DNA of 11,815 nucleotides, from the NCBI GenBank assembly GCA_964450355.1, contig CAYVDH010000107.1, positions 1-11,815 of the forward strand, in the 5' to 3' direction. This DNA comes from CAYVDH01 sp964450355. GTDB taxonomy: Bacteria; Bacteroidota; Bacteroidia; NS11-12g; UBA955. Shown in pieces: positions 1 to 9,300 of the stretch; the first letter of the stretch is position 1; every line of letters starts with the position of its first letter. The notes below the pieces were generated by a model. It ran no database searches. It was not told the DNA's origin and saw only the letters and a program-made list of their open reading frames with translations. The translations under genes and the position numbers were made by a program.

Positions 1-1140
1 GTATTTGCTGTAGATTTTAAAGGTTTAAAAATACCTAAAAAAGAAAGTGCGGATAATAATAGTGATATTATGGATTACCTTGTAAAAATTCCAGCTGATG
101 AAACAAATAATGACCTTGGTAATGATAACAAGATTAATAGTTTGCAAAACAATCACTTGGCTCAAATTTATAAATCTCATTTTTATTTTAAAATGAATAA
201 TGATACATTCATTTATTGTATTGATAAGTTTGAAAGACATGGAATTTTAAATAGCACTTTTCAAGAAATTGTGCCCTTTAAATTTGTGAGAATCGAAGAG
301 TATAAAGGACTATTCAAGGTGTCTTTAAATAATTCAAGTTATAAAGATGGCTTATATGATATAGATGGCAAACAATTATTAGAGCCAATTTATAGTATTA
401 GTTTAAAATATGGGACAAAGCTTTTGCTGTATAGTAAAATGAAATATGGAATTTTTGACATAAATAGACAAGAAATTACCATACCAGTAAAATATAAACA
501 AGTATTTTTTTTAAATAATAAAGATAAATTTTCATATTTAGTGACTGATAGTATTTCCATAGTTAATGATAAGCTTTGCTATTTTAATTGCAAATTAATT
601 GATGAAAACAACCAAGCAATATCGGATACAATTTATAAAGAAGTCGTTTTAAGAGATAATAAAGATACTTCATATTTTTTAGCAAAAACTACTAATGGTT
701 GGAATTACTATAATTTATTTGGGAAAAAAGAATTCAAAGTAGATTATGAATCAATTTATTTATTAAATGAATATTATTATAGTAATCCATGTGCATTAGT
801 AAGTAAAAGAAATAGTGTAAATGAACTTAAATATGGTGTTACAACTTTGTTAGATAGTATTTTAACCCCTCTTATTTATGATAAATTAGATGACAATTTT
901 GAAGTATTTGATATGAGGGATAATTATTATTATAGCCATAAAATAAAAATAAAAAATAAAATTTTAGCAACCAATGATAGTAAATTTGGAATAATTACAA
1001 CCGAAAATAAAATTGTAGCGCCAATAATTTATACTAATATTACTCTTATTAGGCAAATCCCACTAGCTTTTGTTGAACTAGAAAATGGCAAAACAGGTTA
1101 CTTAAATTACGAAACTGGTTTAAAGTATTTTAAAGATTAA
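1..1140 (+). CDS. WG-repeat-like protein, 5' truncated by the window edge
   Basis: The reading frame is open from base 1 (it reads VFAVDFKGLKIP...) to the TAA at 1138-1140, so the gene very probably starts left of the window. The first ATG, at 70, has no ribosome-binding site and no signal peptide after it. Numbered from that Met, degenerate copies of the pattern 'K-x-G-hydrophobic-x-x-x-x-G-K-x-hydrophobic-x-P-x-x-Y' occur near residues 93-108 (DGLYDIDGKQLLEPIY), 124-142 (KYGIFDINRQEITIPVKY), 210-230, 253-272 (KYGVTTLLDSILTPLIYDK), 305-323 (KFGIITTENKIVAPIIYTNI) and 340-356. This is the WG/KWG repeat pattern, common in Bacteroidota proteins of unknown role. The aromatic of the usual Gly-Tyr/Trp pair is mostly Ile, Val or Leu here. 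The gene is much more AT-rich than its neighbours and its protein is rich in Asn, Lys, Ile and Tyr. It converges on the fibronectin gene. No catalytic motif is visible. The gene is certain, the repeat assignment likely, the function unknown. Confidence 0.88.
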   Translation, partial: VFAVDFKGLKIPKKESADNNSDIMDYLVKIPADETNNDLGNDNKINSLQNNHLAQIYKSHFYFKMNNDTFIYCIDKFERHGILNSTFQEIVPFKFVRIEEYKGLFKVSLNNSSYKDGLYDIDGKQLLEPIYSISLKYGTKLLLYSKMKYGIFDINRQEITIPVKYKQVFFLNNKDKFSYLVTDSISIVNDKLCYFNCKLIDENNQAISDTIYKEVVLRDNKDTSYFLAKTTNGWNYYNLFGKKEFKVDYESIYLLNEYYYSNPCALVSKRNSVNELKYGVTTLLDSILTPLIYDKLDDNFEVFDMRDNYYYSHKIKIKNKILATNDSKFGIITTENKIVAPIIYTNITLIRQIPLAFVELENGKTGYLNYETGLKYFKD

Positions 1141-1143
1141 CCA

Positions 1144-3243
1144 CTACTTCACCTCCACCACCACCTTCTCACTCATTCCACTGCTGCCGCCATCTTTGTA
1201 ATAGGCTACTATGGCATAAGTGTAGGTGCCTTTGCCCAATAAATCCCAGTCTTCGTAGCTTAGTTTATTGCCATCTACAGAATGATACACCCTGAATGTA
1301 CTGCCATTGTATGAACGGTAAATTACAAAATGGTATTTGTCTGATAATGGATATTCCCAACTAAGTACGTTTCGTTTGGTTTCTTTGTTGTACACTACTT
1401 TCACATTTTTAATTGCTGTTCGTTTACCAACATCATATATTTTCCCACTAATTTCAGCTGGAAATCCACTGCTGTTGTTAAAATCATCAATGGCTTCAAT
1501 TTTATAAGTATATATTTCACCTATTTTTACATTTTTATCTATCAATTCTGAACTCATTTTGCCATCTACTGTTTTCCATAATGTAAATTGCCCCTCACCT
1601 ATTTTTCTATAAATACGATGTTTAATCACATCTTTACTCGAACTTGGAATCCAACTTAAATACACCGCAGTATCTGTTACCAAAATATTACTGAATAATG
1701 GTTTTACTGGCTTGATGGTATCTGGTAAAATTACTTTAATTATTTCCGACCTTTCTGAATGATTGTAATGCATGTCAGCAGCCACTATTTGGTAATAAAT
1801 TTCTTTAGTCAATGTATTGATATTAACTGAATCTATAAAAACTGTGTCTTGTAAAATATCGCCAGTTAATATGGTCATTTCGTGGTCTATTTGATTAGCA
1901 AAAAACACACGGTACCCTTTGATGTCTTCTTCAGGACCTAAATTCCAATGAAGTGTAACAACACCTAATGAATCCACTTTACCAGTTAAGCCTTTAGGTT
2001 TGGCTGGAGGAATGCTGTCGTTTAAAAAACCATAGACTCCCAATGACCAACTGTTGTTCCCCGCTGTATCAATGCATTCTATTTTATAAAAAGATCCAAC
2101 TTGTGCTATGGGTTTTGTGTCTAAAAAGTTTTTAGTTTTTTTGTCTAATGGCTTGTCATTGATGATTTGAAAAGGGCCTTGAGCATTTTGTGAACGCAAC
2201 ACATTAAAACCTGCAAAATCATTTTCAAAAGCATCTTTTTTCCAAGTGATATTTAAATATTGCCCTCCTACATCTGCAAAATTTACTGTGTGTGCAGGTT
2301 CGGGAGCAGTTCTGTCTCTTCCATAACTGAAAACAATTGGACCCGGTTCACTCAATTCACCAAAAGCATTGACACCAATTAATCGGTAACTGTACACCAC
2401 ATAATCTTTAGGAACTGAATCTAAATAGGTCATATGGTCACTAATTTTAGGGTTTTTAGGGTCGTTCGCACTTGTAAATGGCACTTTGTTTAATCGTTTA
2501 AAATTTTTGCCCTTGCTATCACCTTTTTCTAAATAATACCCTGTGTAGTAATTTTTATGTAAACTGTTATACCAGTCTAATCGGATGTGATTTTCAAAGC
2601 CAATATCAATCAACTCGGGCGGAGGAATTTGAGCTTCTTCAATGGCTTGAACAAAGGTGTTACTTCCTTGAATTTTTAAAACATTTTCAGGTACTAAAGG
2701 GGTGATTCTATAGGCATAGGTTGCTTTAGCCGTTACATTATAATCTTCATATCTCAACCCCAATAAATTGGCAGCAGTACTATCAAAATCAGCAGCCACT
2801 AATGCAAAACCATGTAAGTTTCTCTCTTCATTTAAACGCTTCATCAATTCGCCAAAATTTGGTTTATTCGGCAAGCTACTATTGATTTTTCCTAATGCTA
2901 CTTGTGCTGCTATGACTTGATAACTGTTGCTCGTATCCACTCTTTTAGCCCACACTAGGCTGTCAGCAGGTTTAAATATGCCAATGGTTTTCCAAACTGC
3001 TTTAAAATAAATAGTATCCCTTCCTATTTGAGCTTTTTCTAATTTATATCCATATTTATTGAGCAAAAAGAAAGCCTCAGAACTGGATGGAGCCCAACGG
3101 ATGACATTGGTTTTTCCATTATATTTTCCAATCATTCCAATATAATTTTTAGTCAATTTTGAACTGTCTTGTCCCTTTATTTTCTGCTGAAAACAAAACA
3201 AAAACACACTTATTACTAGGATTCTATAGATTGTCTTTTTCAT
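1144..3243 (-). CDS. Secreted protein with about six fibronectin type III-like modules
   Basis: This is a 699-residue protein starting at ATG 3243-3241 with a clear signal peptide (MKKTIYRILVISVFLFCFQQ, probable cleavage near KGQ, residues 23-25). The N-terminal part, about 40-185, opens like a fibronectin strand (VIRWAPSSS, 47-55). It carries an insert and closes with ALVAADF...AANLLGLRYEDYNV and TYAYRITP (175-182). Five more modules follow at about 206-307, 311-406, 409-507, 508-604 and 605-699. Each has a core Trp (IRLDW, LNITW, VTLHW, VYLSW, NVLSW), a Tyr/Phe-bearing strand (YYLEK, FNVLR, YRVFF, HRIYR, FVIYR) and a late Tyr strand (YSYRLIGV, YKIEAID, YTYAIVAY). Such chains usually mediate protein or surface contacts outside the cytoplasm. 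No enzyme domain, transmembrane helix or separate type IX sorting domain is visible. It is the last gene of the cluster behind the giant gene. The partner role is inferred from context, while the export and module calls are read from the sequence. Confidence 0.95.
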   Translation of the reverse strand: MKKTIYRILVISVFLFCFQQKIKGQDSSKLTKNYIGMIGKYNGKTNVIRWAPSSSEAFFLLNKYGYKLEKAQIGRDTIYFKAVWKTIGIFKPADSLVWAKRVDTSNSYQVIAAQVALGKINSSLPNKPNFGELMKRLNEERNLHGFALVAADFDSTAANLLGLRYEDYNVTAKATYAYRITPLVPENVLKIQGSNTFVQAIEEAQIPPPELIDIGFENHIRLDWYNSLHKNYYTGYYLEKGDSKGKNFKRLNKVPFTSANDPKNPKISDHMTYLDSVPKDYVVYSYRLIGVNAFGELSEPGPIVFSYGRDRTAPEPAHTVNFADVGGQYLNITWKKDAFENDFAGFNVLRSQNAQGPFQIINDKPLDKKTKNFLDTKPIAQVGSFYKIECIDTAGNNSWSLGVYGFLNDSIPPAKPKGLTGKVDSLGVVTLHWNLGPEEDIKGYRVFFANQIDHEMTILTGDILQDTVFIDSVNINTLTKEIYYQIVAADMHYNHSERSEIIKVILPDTIKPVKPLFSNILVTDTAVYLSWIPSSSKDVIKHRIYRKIGEGQFTLWKTVDGKMSSELIDKNVKIGEIYTYKIEAIDDFNNSSGFPAEISGKIYDVGKRTAIKNVKVVYNKETKRNVLSWEYPLSDKYHFVIYRSYNGSTFRVYHSVDGNKLSYEDWDLLGKGTYTYAIVAYYKDGGSSGMSEKVVVEVK

Positions 3244-3268
3244 TATTTTTTTGTTTACTTCTATTATT

Positions 3269-3310
3269 TACTTCTTATATCTAACTTCTAATTTCTAACT
3301 TCTTATATCT
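3269..3310. repeat. 7-base-period imperfect tandem repeat, six units
   Basis: Read on the minus strand from 3310 down to 3269, the spacer is six adjacent 7-mers: agatata, agaagtt, agaaatt, agaagtt, agatata, agaagta. After one diverged step the unit agaagta appears once more at 3262-3256, shifted by one base. The array also produces a 15-base perfect direct repeat on the plus strand (acttcttatatctaa at 3270-3284 and 3298-3312). It lies in the untranslated leader of the fibronectin gene, ending 25 bases before its ATG and starting 9 bases after the stop codon of the giant gene. Its role is unknown. Confidence 0.85.
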
Positions 3311-3319
3311 AAAATCTCC

Positions 3320-6300
3320 TTACCTCATTGGTAACACTACATTAAATCTGCAATTTTCACTGTAATCGGGTCCCAAACCACAAGTAGGTGAATTGTAATA
3401 TACTCTTACTGGATAATTTCCCCAAATCAATCTGGTGTATGGTTCATTTAATACATAATTAAGATAAACTAATTCAGTGTTAGAAAGAAACTCAAATCCA
3501 CAATTTGCCACTATGGTTCTTGCCCAATTTCTGGATTCTACTCTGTTTTGTACAGTTTGAGTAGGGACACCATAAAAAATAGGTATTCTATGTCTTCCAT
3601 CACCCATTGTAGAAGCTGCTCTTGATAATGCGCTAGAGCTCATACTACTTTCCAAACTTCTCATAGGGAAACTCACTCTAAAACCATTTTCAGGAACAGG
3701 TGGTTGCAATTCGTTACCCATTAACAAAGGTTTATAGTTGTAATTATCTGCAAAACTCACTGGACCTTTAGGTGGTATTCCATATCTTCGAGTTCTGAAA
3801 TTAGGGTTAGACACTCCACAGCCTGAAAAATTTTCACTTATCAACCAATCTCTAAAGCCATAGGTAGCGTATTGTTGTCTTTCCATCCATATGTTAGAAC
3901 GAGGAGTCCAATCTGCATCAAAAGTCACCATAGGTGCAATATTAATGGTTCTAGCCCCTTGTTGATAGCTATGGGCATTTACATCGTATTCATCAAAACC
4001 TTCACCTGTTGATACATGTGTGATGGATTCCAAATCACCCCAAGCTATTTTGTTGGTTTCAATAGTACTCATGGCAGCAAATTTAGTGGCAATGGTATTG
4101 TATTGACTGGTTTTAAAGTGAAAGGTATATAACACCACTAAGTCATCGCTAGTTTTAGCTCCAGCAGTTACAGTTTTAGCTCTTGTTTCTATGGTTGAAT
4201 TTCCAATTCTTTGGGTATTTAATGAAGTCCTTATGCTAACATTTTGTCCTTTGAATCCATTTGATGACAAAGGAGCTTTACCTGTTCCTGAATAAACTTT
4301 CATGGCTATAAAATCAACAGTATAAATTTTATTGGACTGCAAAGTTGGGATACTAAAATTAATGTTGGTAGTAGTGTAATTGCTTAAATTTGAAAATACA
4401 GGTTCGCCACCATTCAGAGGGGTAAAACGGGCTTTAAACTGCCAAGTATAGCCCGGTGTTCTTTCTCTTTCGGTGAACAGAAAGTGCATGCTGCGTTTTA
4501 AAGCCAATACACCTTGTCGACATTCATCTTGCAATAAAAATCTTTGGTTATGGAAAGGGTAAGAATAAGCCACATCTTGTTCTCTAATTCTATCAGGTCT
4601 TGCACCAGTCACAAAAACAGTTCCGTACTTTTTTTGAATTGGTCTGTCTGACAAATCTTTTGTAACCGTCCATACACCTCTTATTTCCTCTTCTGCATAA
4701 GCTACAGTTTCCCATATATGACCAGTTCTTGAGGCTAAGAATGAATCAGGATAGAAGGTTAACAAGGTATTATTTTCGCTCATACCTATTGTACCATCTA
4801 CAAAATTATCTCTTCCTCTCAAAACTTTTAATTGCGTTTCTTTTTGTTTTACTCTGAATTTTCTGACAACATCTTGATTGTTCAAGTCTTTTTGAACTAA
4901 AGTAAATTCTTCATCAATGGAATAATTGTACAATGCAGTTGGTTCTACACCACAATCCACATTGTTGCTCCAATTATCTGGACTTAAAGAAGCCACTAAT
5001 TCCATTCCAGCCATAGGATTTTCTACTGGCGGCACACATGGTCTTCCTTGAGTAAATTCAAAATGACAATTGCCTTGTACAGCACCACCTAAAATGTTGT
5101 ATCTTCCTGCTATAGCGCCCTGCATCCAGTTAGGATTTGGAAAACCACCTTGTAAAAATGCAGCCATTTGTACTCCTAAAACTTCAAATTCACCTTTAAC
5201 AAAAAACAAATCGACATACAATCCTATTGAAGCAGAGAAAAAGCCATAAATTTGACCACGAGCATACCAACCATTTTCACCCATTGTTTCACCAGCAGCC
5301 ATGCCTTCACACCTTTGAGTGTATTTTTTAACAGATAAATCAAATCCGAACATCAATTCTAAACGGGCATAAAATGGCATTAAACGTATGTCTAAAGGTG
5401 GTATTTCGATGAGAGTTCCCATAGCAAATCCATCACCTCTAGATAAATTAGTTACATCTCTGAGAGGAGTAACATTAAGAGCTTGAGCTATTCTATCTGG
5501 CACAGGTGGCATAGGTGGCAAATCCATGCCACACATAAAATAAAATCCTGCTCTTGCTAATGTTTGACCACCTAATACCAATCTTAATCCAACTGGTAAA
5601 TCGGGTTGACCAACATAAATATGCCAAGTTTGAGGACTTGCAAAAATTTCAATTGCACCAGCAAGGTTTCTAGGATTTTCGTTGTAACCAACCAAAACAT
5701 CAGCAACATTCACAAATACCTGAGCATTGCATTGGAATGTGGTAGTAACACAATTGTATTCAATTCTAATGTTGGCACCAATAGCAGCTCGGGCTCTATC
5801 ATCGCTTTCAGACATGATGATAAAATCGCCCTCTAAAAATATTCTTTCCATACCTCCTGATGCTGTAAAATTACAACCTAAAGTAATGAGTCCTTTGTAT
5901 GCTGAACTTCCTCCAGTTGCTCCTACTTTCACTTTCACTTGAAATCCTAAGCCCATAGAACCATCGGGAATAAAAGCTCCACCGGTACTAGTTGCACCTG
6001 CACTTTCACTAGATGGGCGAGTAGCATTTTGTGAAGGGTTTCTCTCAGATCCACCTACTGGAGAAGAAGGAATGCTGCTAAAAGATACAGGTGTAGGTGG
6101 ACGCATTTTATACCAGGCTCCACCACCTAAACCTCTTAAATCTACTCCTGTAAATAAGGTAACACCGGGACTCCAAGTTGCCATAGCATCCACATACCAA
6201 TACCTAAAACCATTTACTTCACCAAACTGTACAGTGGCTTCTACTTGGATGGTAGGTTGCATGCCTACACTTAAATAGCCTTTTATACCTTTTCCATAGA

Positions 6301-9300
6301 CAGGATGCGAATTGTAAAAAGTCAAAGCTCCTCTTATAGAAACAGGGCCTATATCTCCTCCTACTGATATTGAATCTAATACAACACCACTAAAAGTCCA
6401 ACTTTGTCTTGGAGAAGTTTCCAATTTGCCTAATAAAGCAATTTTTGCAGCAGCACTAAATCCACCTGATTCTCCTGTTAAATTTAAAGCCAGTACAAAC
6501 TCAATTCCAAAACGTGAACCAGGACTTTGGTCAAATTCCATGAAATGAGGGCCTGTTCTAGTCGTTATATTTACAGCAGTAATACTCAATGGAAAACCAC
6601 CTGCAGAATGTTGATCACTTGCACGGGCACATCTAAATCCATTGATTGATTCAAGTGAAACATAATTAGGTCCCCTACTATTTAAAGCAAAATGTTCAAA
6701 ACGAATGCCATTAAAACTCAAACCATCAATTTGCGCTCCTCCACTACCTCCTCTTGACCCAGTAATAGACAAACTACCCGATAAATCACAACCTGCTGCA
6801 AAACCAGCTCCATCTATGATGACATTCACCCTTGATGTTGGCAACAATGACAAAGTAGTTTCCCAAATTTCAGCTTGAAAAGTATCTTTAGGTTGTATTC
6901 TAAATTCAAATGCAAAAGCCCCAGCAGAACTTCTATTTAAAGTGGCATTGTATTTTAATTCATCACTTTGAGATATTGGCAATCTTATTTCACCAACAAG
7001 ACCAGCATTTCTAAAATCGTTGCTCACCATGGATAAATAAACTGAATCTAAGGAATAAGCCCAACCATCTAAATTACCATCATCCACTCGGATTAAATTC
7101 TCTATCGCAAATTTACCACTAAACCCTGTCCCATCTATTAACATGTTGTTAACTGAGCCTGAAATTCTCGTGCCTGGACTTCCTACAGTTTGAAACTCTT
7201 TGGGCAGTCGTACTGCCAATCTTTTCATGTAAAACCCTTTCCAATGAATGGTTTGAACTCCGCCATACCCTTCTGGAAAAGTCATGGAACTCGCATTTTG
7301 TAAATCTGAAAAATCTAGGTATGCTTCGCTAGCTGTAAATCCCCAACCAGGCAATCCTGCAACTTGAAATTGATCCATGTCTAATGCACACATCCAATTT
7401 CCTTTTCTTTGAACTCTTACTGTAAATCGCGCTTCTACTTGACCAGGACCTGCTGAACCATCAGCGGCATCTGGAACCAATAAATTTCTACCAAAACGCA
7501 CCAAGCCACTGATTGCTAACTCTCTAAAACCTTCACAATCCCAACTTACAAAAGTGCCTGTATCTCTAGGCAAAGAAGGTGCTTTAAGTATTAAGCGAAT
7601 ATCTTCAGTATAAGCCAAATCTCTATCTAAAGGCAAATACAATTTACCTTGCCCCATGTTTAAGCCCCCCGGATGAAAACAAATATCATTTGCGCCTAAT
7701 GAAAGCCAACCATGTAACTCAGGAACATCAAGGCTAACCAAAGCATTCAATGTAGCCGTTGTAGGTGTAAATTTACAACCCATGATGCCTATAGTTAATC
7801 TTTGACCATCCACTGTATTATCTATCCCTAAAGGCATTCCTACTGGCTCGCTTCCCACTAATTGTGAGGCTAATCTTCCAGCAGTAGTAATCCATTCATT
7901 AATTTCTTGACCTTGTGTTTCCCCTACACCCGTAAACACACCAGTAGCCCTTGCTATGGCATCAGGAACTAAACTTGAATTATCTGTTTCAGTAAGTATT
8001 TCACCACCTATTAATTCATTACGAGCATTGATTCTGATATTGGTAAACATTACTTTTACTGGAGCATTCATAAATGGAACTCGTATATGTCCTTTGCCTC
8101 TTGCATCGGTTCCGCTCCATGTTATTTCAGTTAAGACCATATCAAATTTCCCAACTTTTATTGTATTACCAACAGCAGCCCTTGCCACTTGAACCTGATC
8201 GCTTGCAGGAGATGAAATGCAATCTGCCAAACAACTTGGAGAAGTTCTCCTGGTACTATCCCTTCTAATTTCAGGTGGAGCATCTCCTATGGTAAAATTC
8301 CAAGTAGGTCCAGTAATGTATGCATTACTTGTTGGGTCGGCATCGTCTTCTAGCCATTTTACACGCCAGTAATAGGTTCCATTTTCAGTGAATTCAAAAG
8401 TGTGTTCTATGGATCTGTATATGGAATCATTTAACAAATCATTGTTAGCTATGCATTGATTTAAATCCACATTAGGAGCAAATCTTCTTGACACAGAATG
8501 CACAGTAGTTGAAAAATCAGAAGTACGAGAAACTTCAAGCAGATACCTTTCTTCTACCCCATGATTGAAAAAATTAGACATGGGATGAGAGGAAGTACCA
8601 GATCCCACAACAGAAAAAGAAGGAATAAAATTGACTGGAAAATCTGCTGTTTGAAATCTTAGGGTAACTGCTCCCCTTTCTTGAGAAGAACCGTTAGATG
8701 GACTTTGATTAACAGGTGTTCCTATTCCAGAAATAAATTCATCATTACAAGAAACAGCCAATTGCTGACTCTCGCCTGAAGAACGGTGTAAGAAATAACC
8801 ACTGACATCGTATTGATACCTAGCTCCCCTTAAAAACTCCCTGCCAAAGATGGCATTTGTTTCATTAACGGGAATAATTCTGCTAGCATCTTCAACAATG
8901 GTCATTCCTGTAGCTCTGGATTGTGATTCGGCAGGGCCATAAGGCCAGCGCAATTCTTCATTTCGTGTATAAACAGAAACACCATTTTCTAACAAATTCA
9001 AGTTGAAATTAAATCTATATAAATCGTTGTCATAAGGCGAAAATCTTACAGTTAATGGAAAATAACGCCAAGGAATGTAATCTCTATTTGTAGGGAAATG
9101 ACTGGCAAGGGTAAATCTTCCATTGCCTGTAGAACCATAAGTAAAAGTACAAGGCACTGAATAACCCCTATTAGAAAACCTTAATTGACCTTCGGGATCC
9201 ACAGCCCTAATTCTTACAGCATATTTTCGTCCTAATTCTAATCTTGGATTTGCGGCAGTGTATGCATAAGATGTTAAATTGGTTACACTATCAGTAAAAA

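Noticed and set aside
1216..1233. ggca...tgcc hairpin as a terminator for the plus-strand gene
   Set aside because: The stem is only four pairs around a ten-base loop, has no T run after it and lies inside coding sequence.
1144..1290. Possible type IX secretion C-terminal sorting domain in the fibronectin protein
   Set aside because: The ending GKGTYTYAIVAYY...KVVVEVK resembles a sorting domain superficially, but it fits better as the last strands of the sixth fibronectin module, and the usual preceding 'YPNP' motif is missing.
5606..6278. Short plus-strand open frames inside the giant gene (5606-5836, 5727-5942, 6072-6278)
   Set aside because: They lie antisense to a strongly coding region, have no leader signals or recognisable domains, and are explained by the codon pattern of the opposite strand.
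8215..8230. Cys-x3-Cys (C596, C600) in the giant as a metal-binding or redox motif
   Set aside because: The spacing does not match a thioredoxin CxxC or a known zinc motif, and it sits in a Ser/Pro-rich linker. A local disulphide is the simpler reading.
7956..8268. Two overlapping plus-strand open frames antisense to the giant gene
   Set aside because: They are shadow frames: hydrophobic stretches mirror the codons of the opposite strand and no independent evidence supports them.
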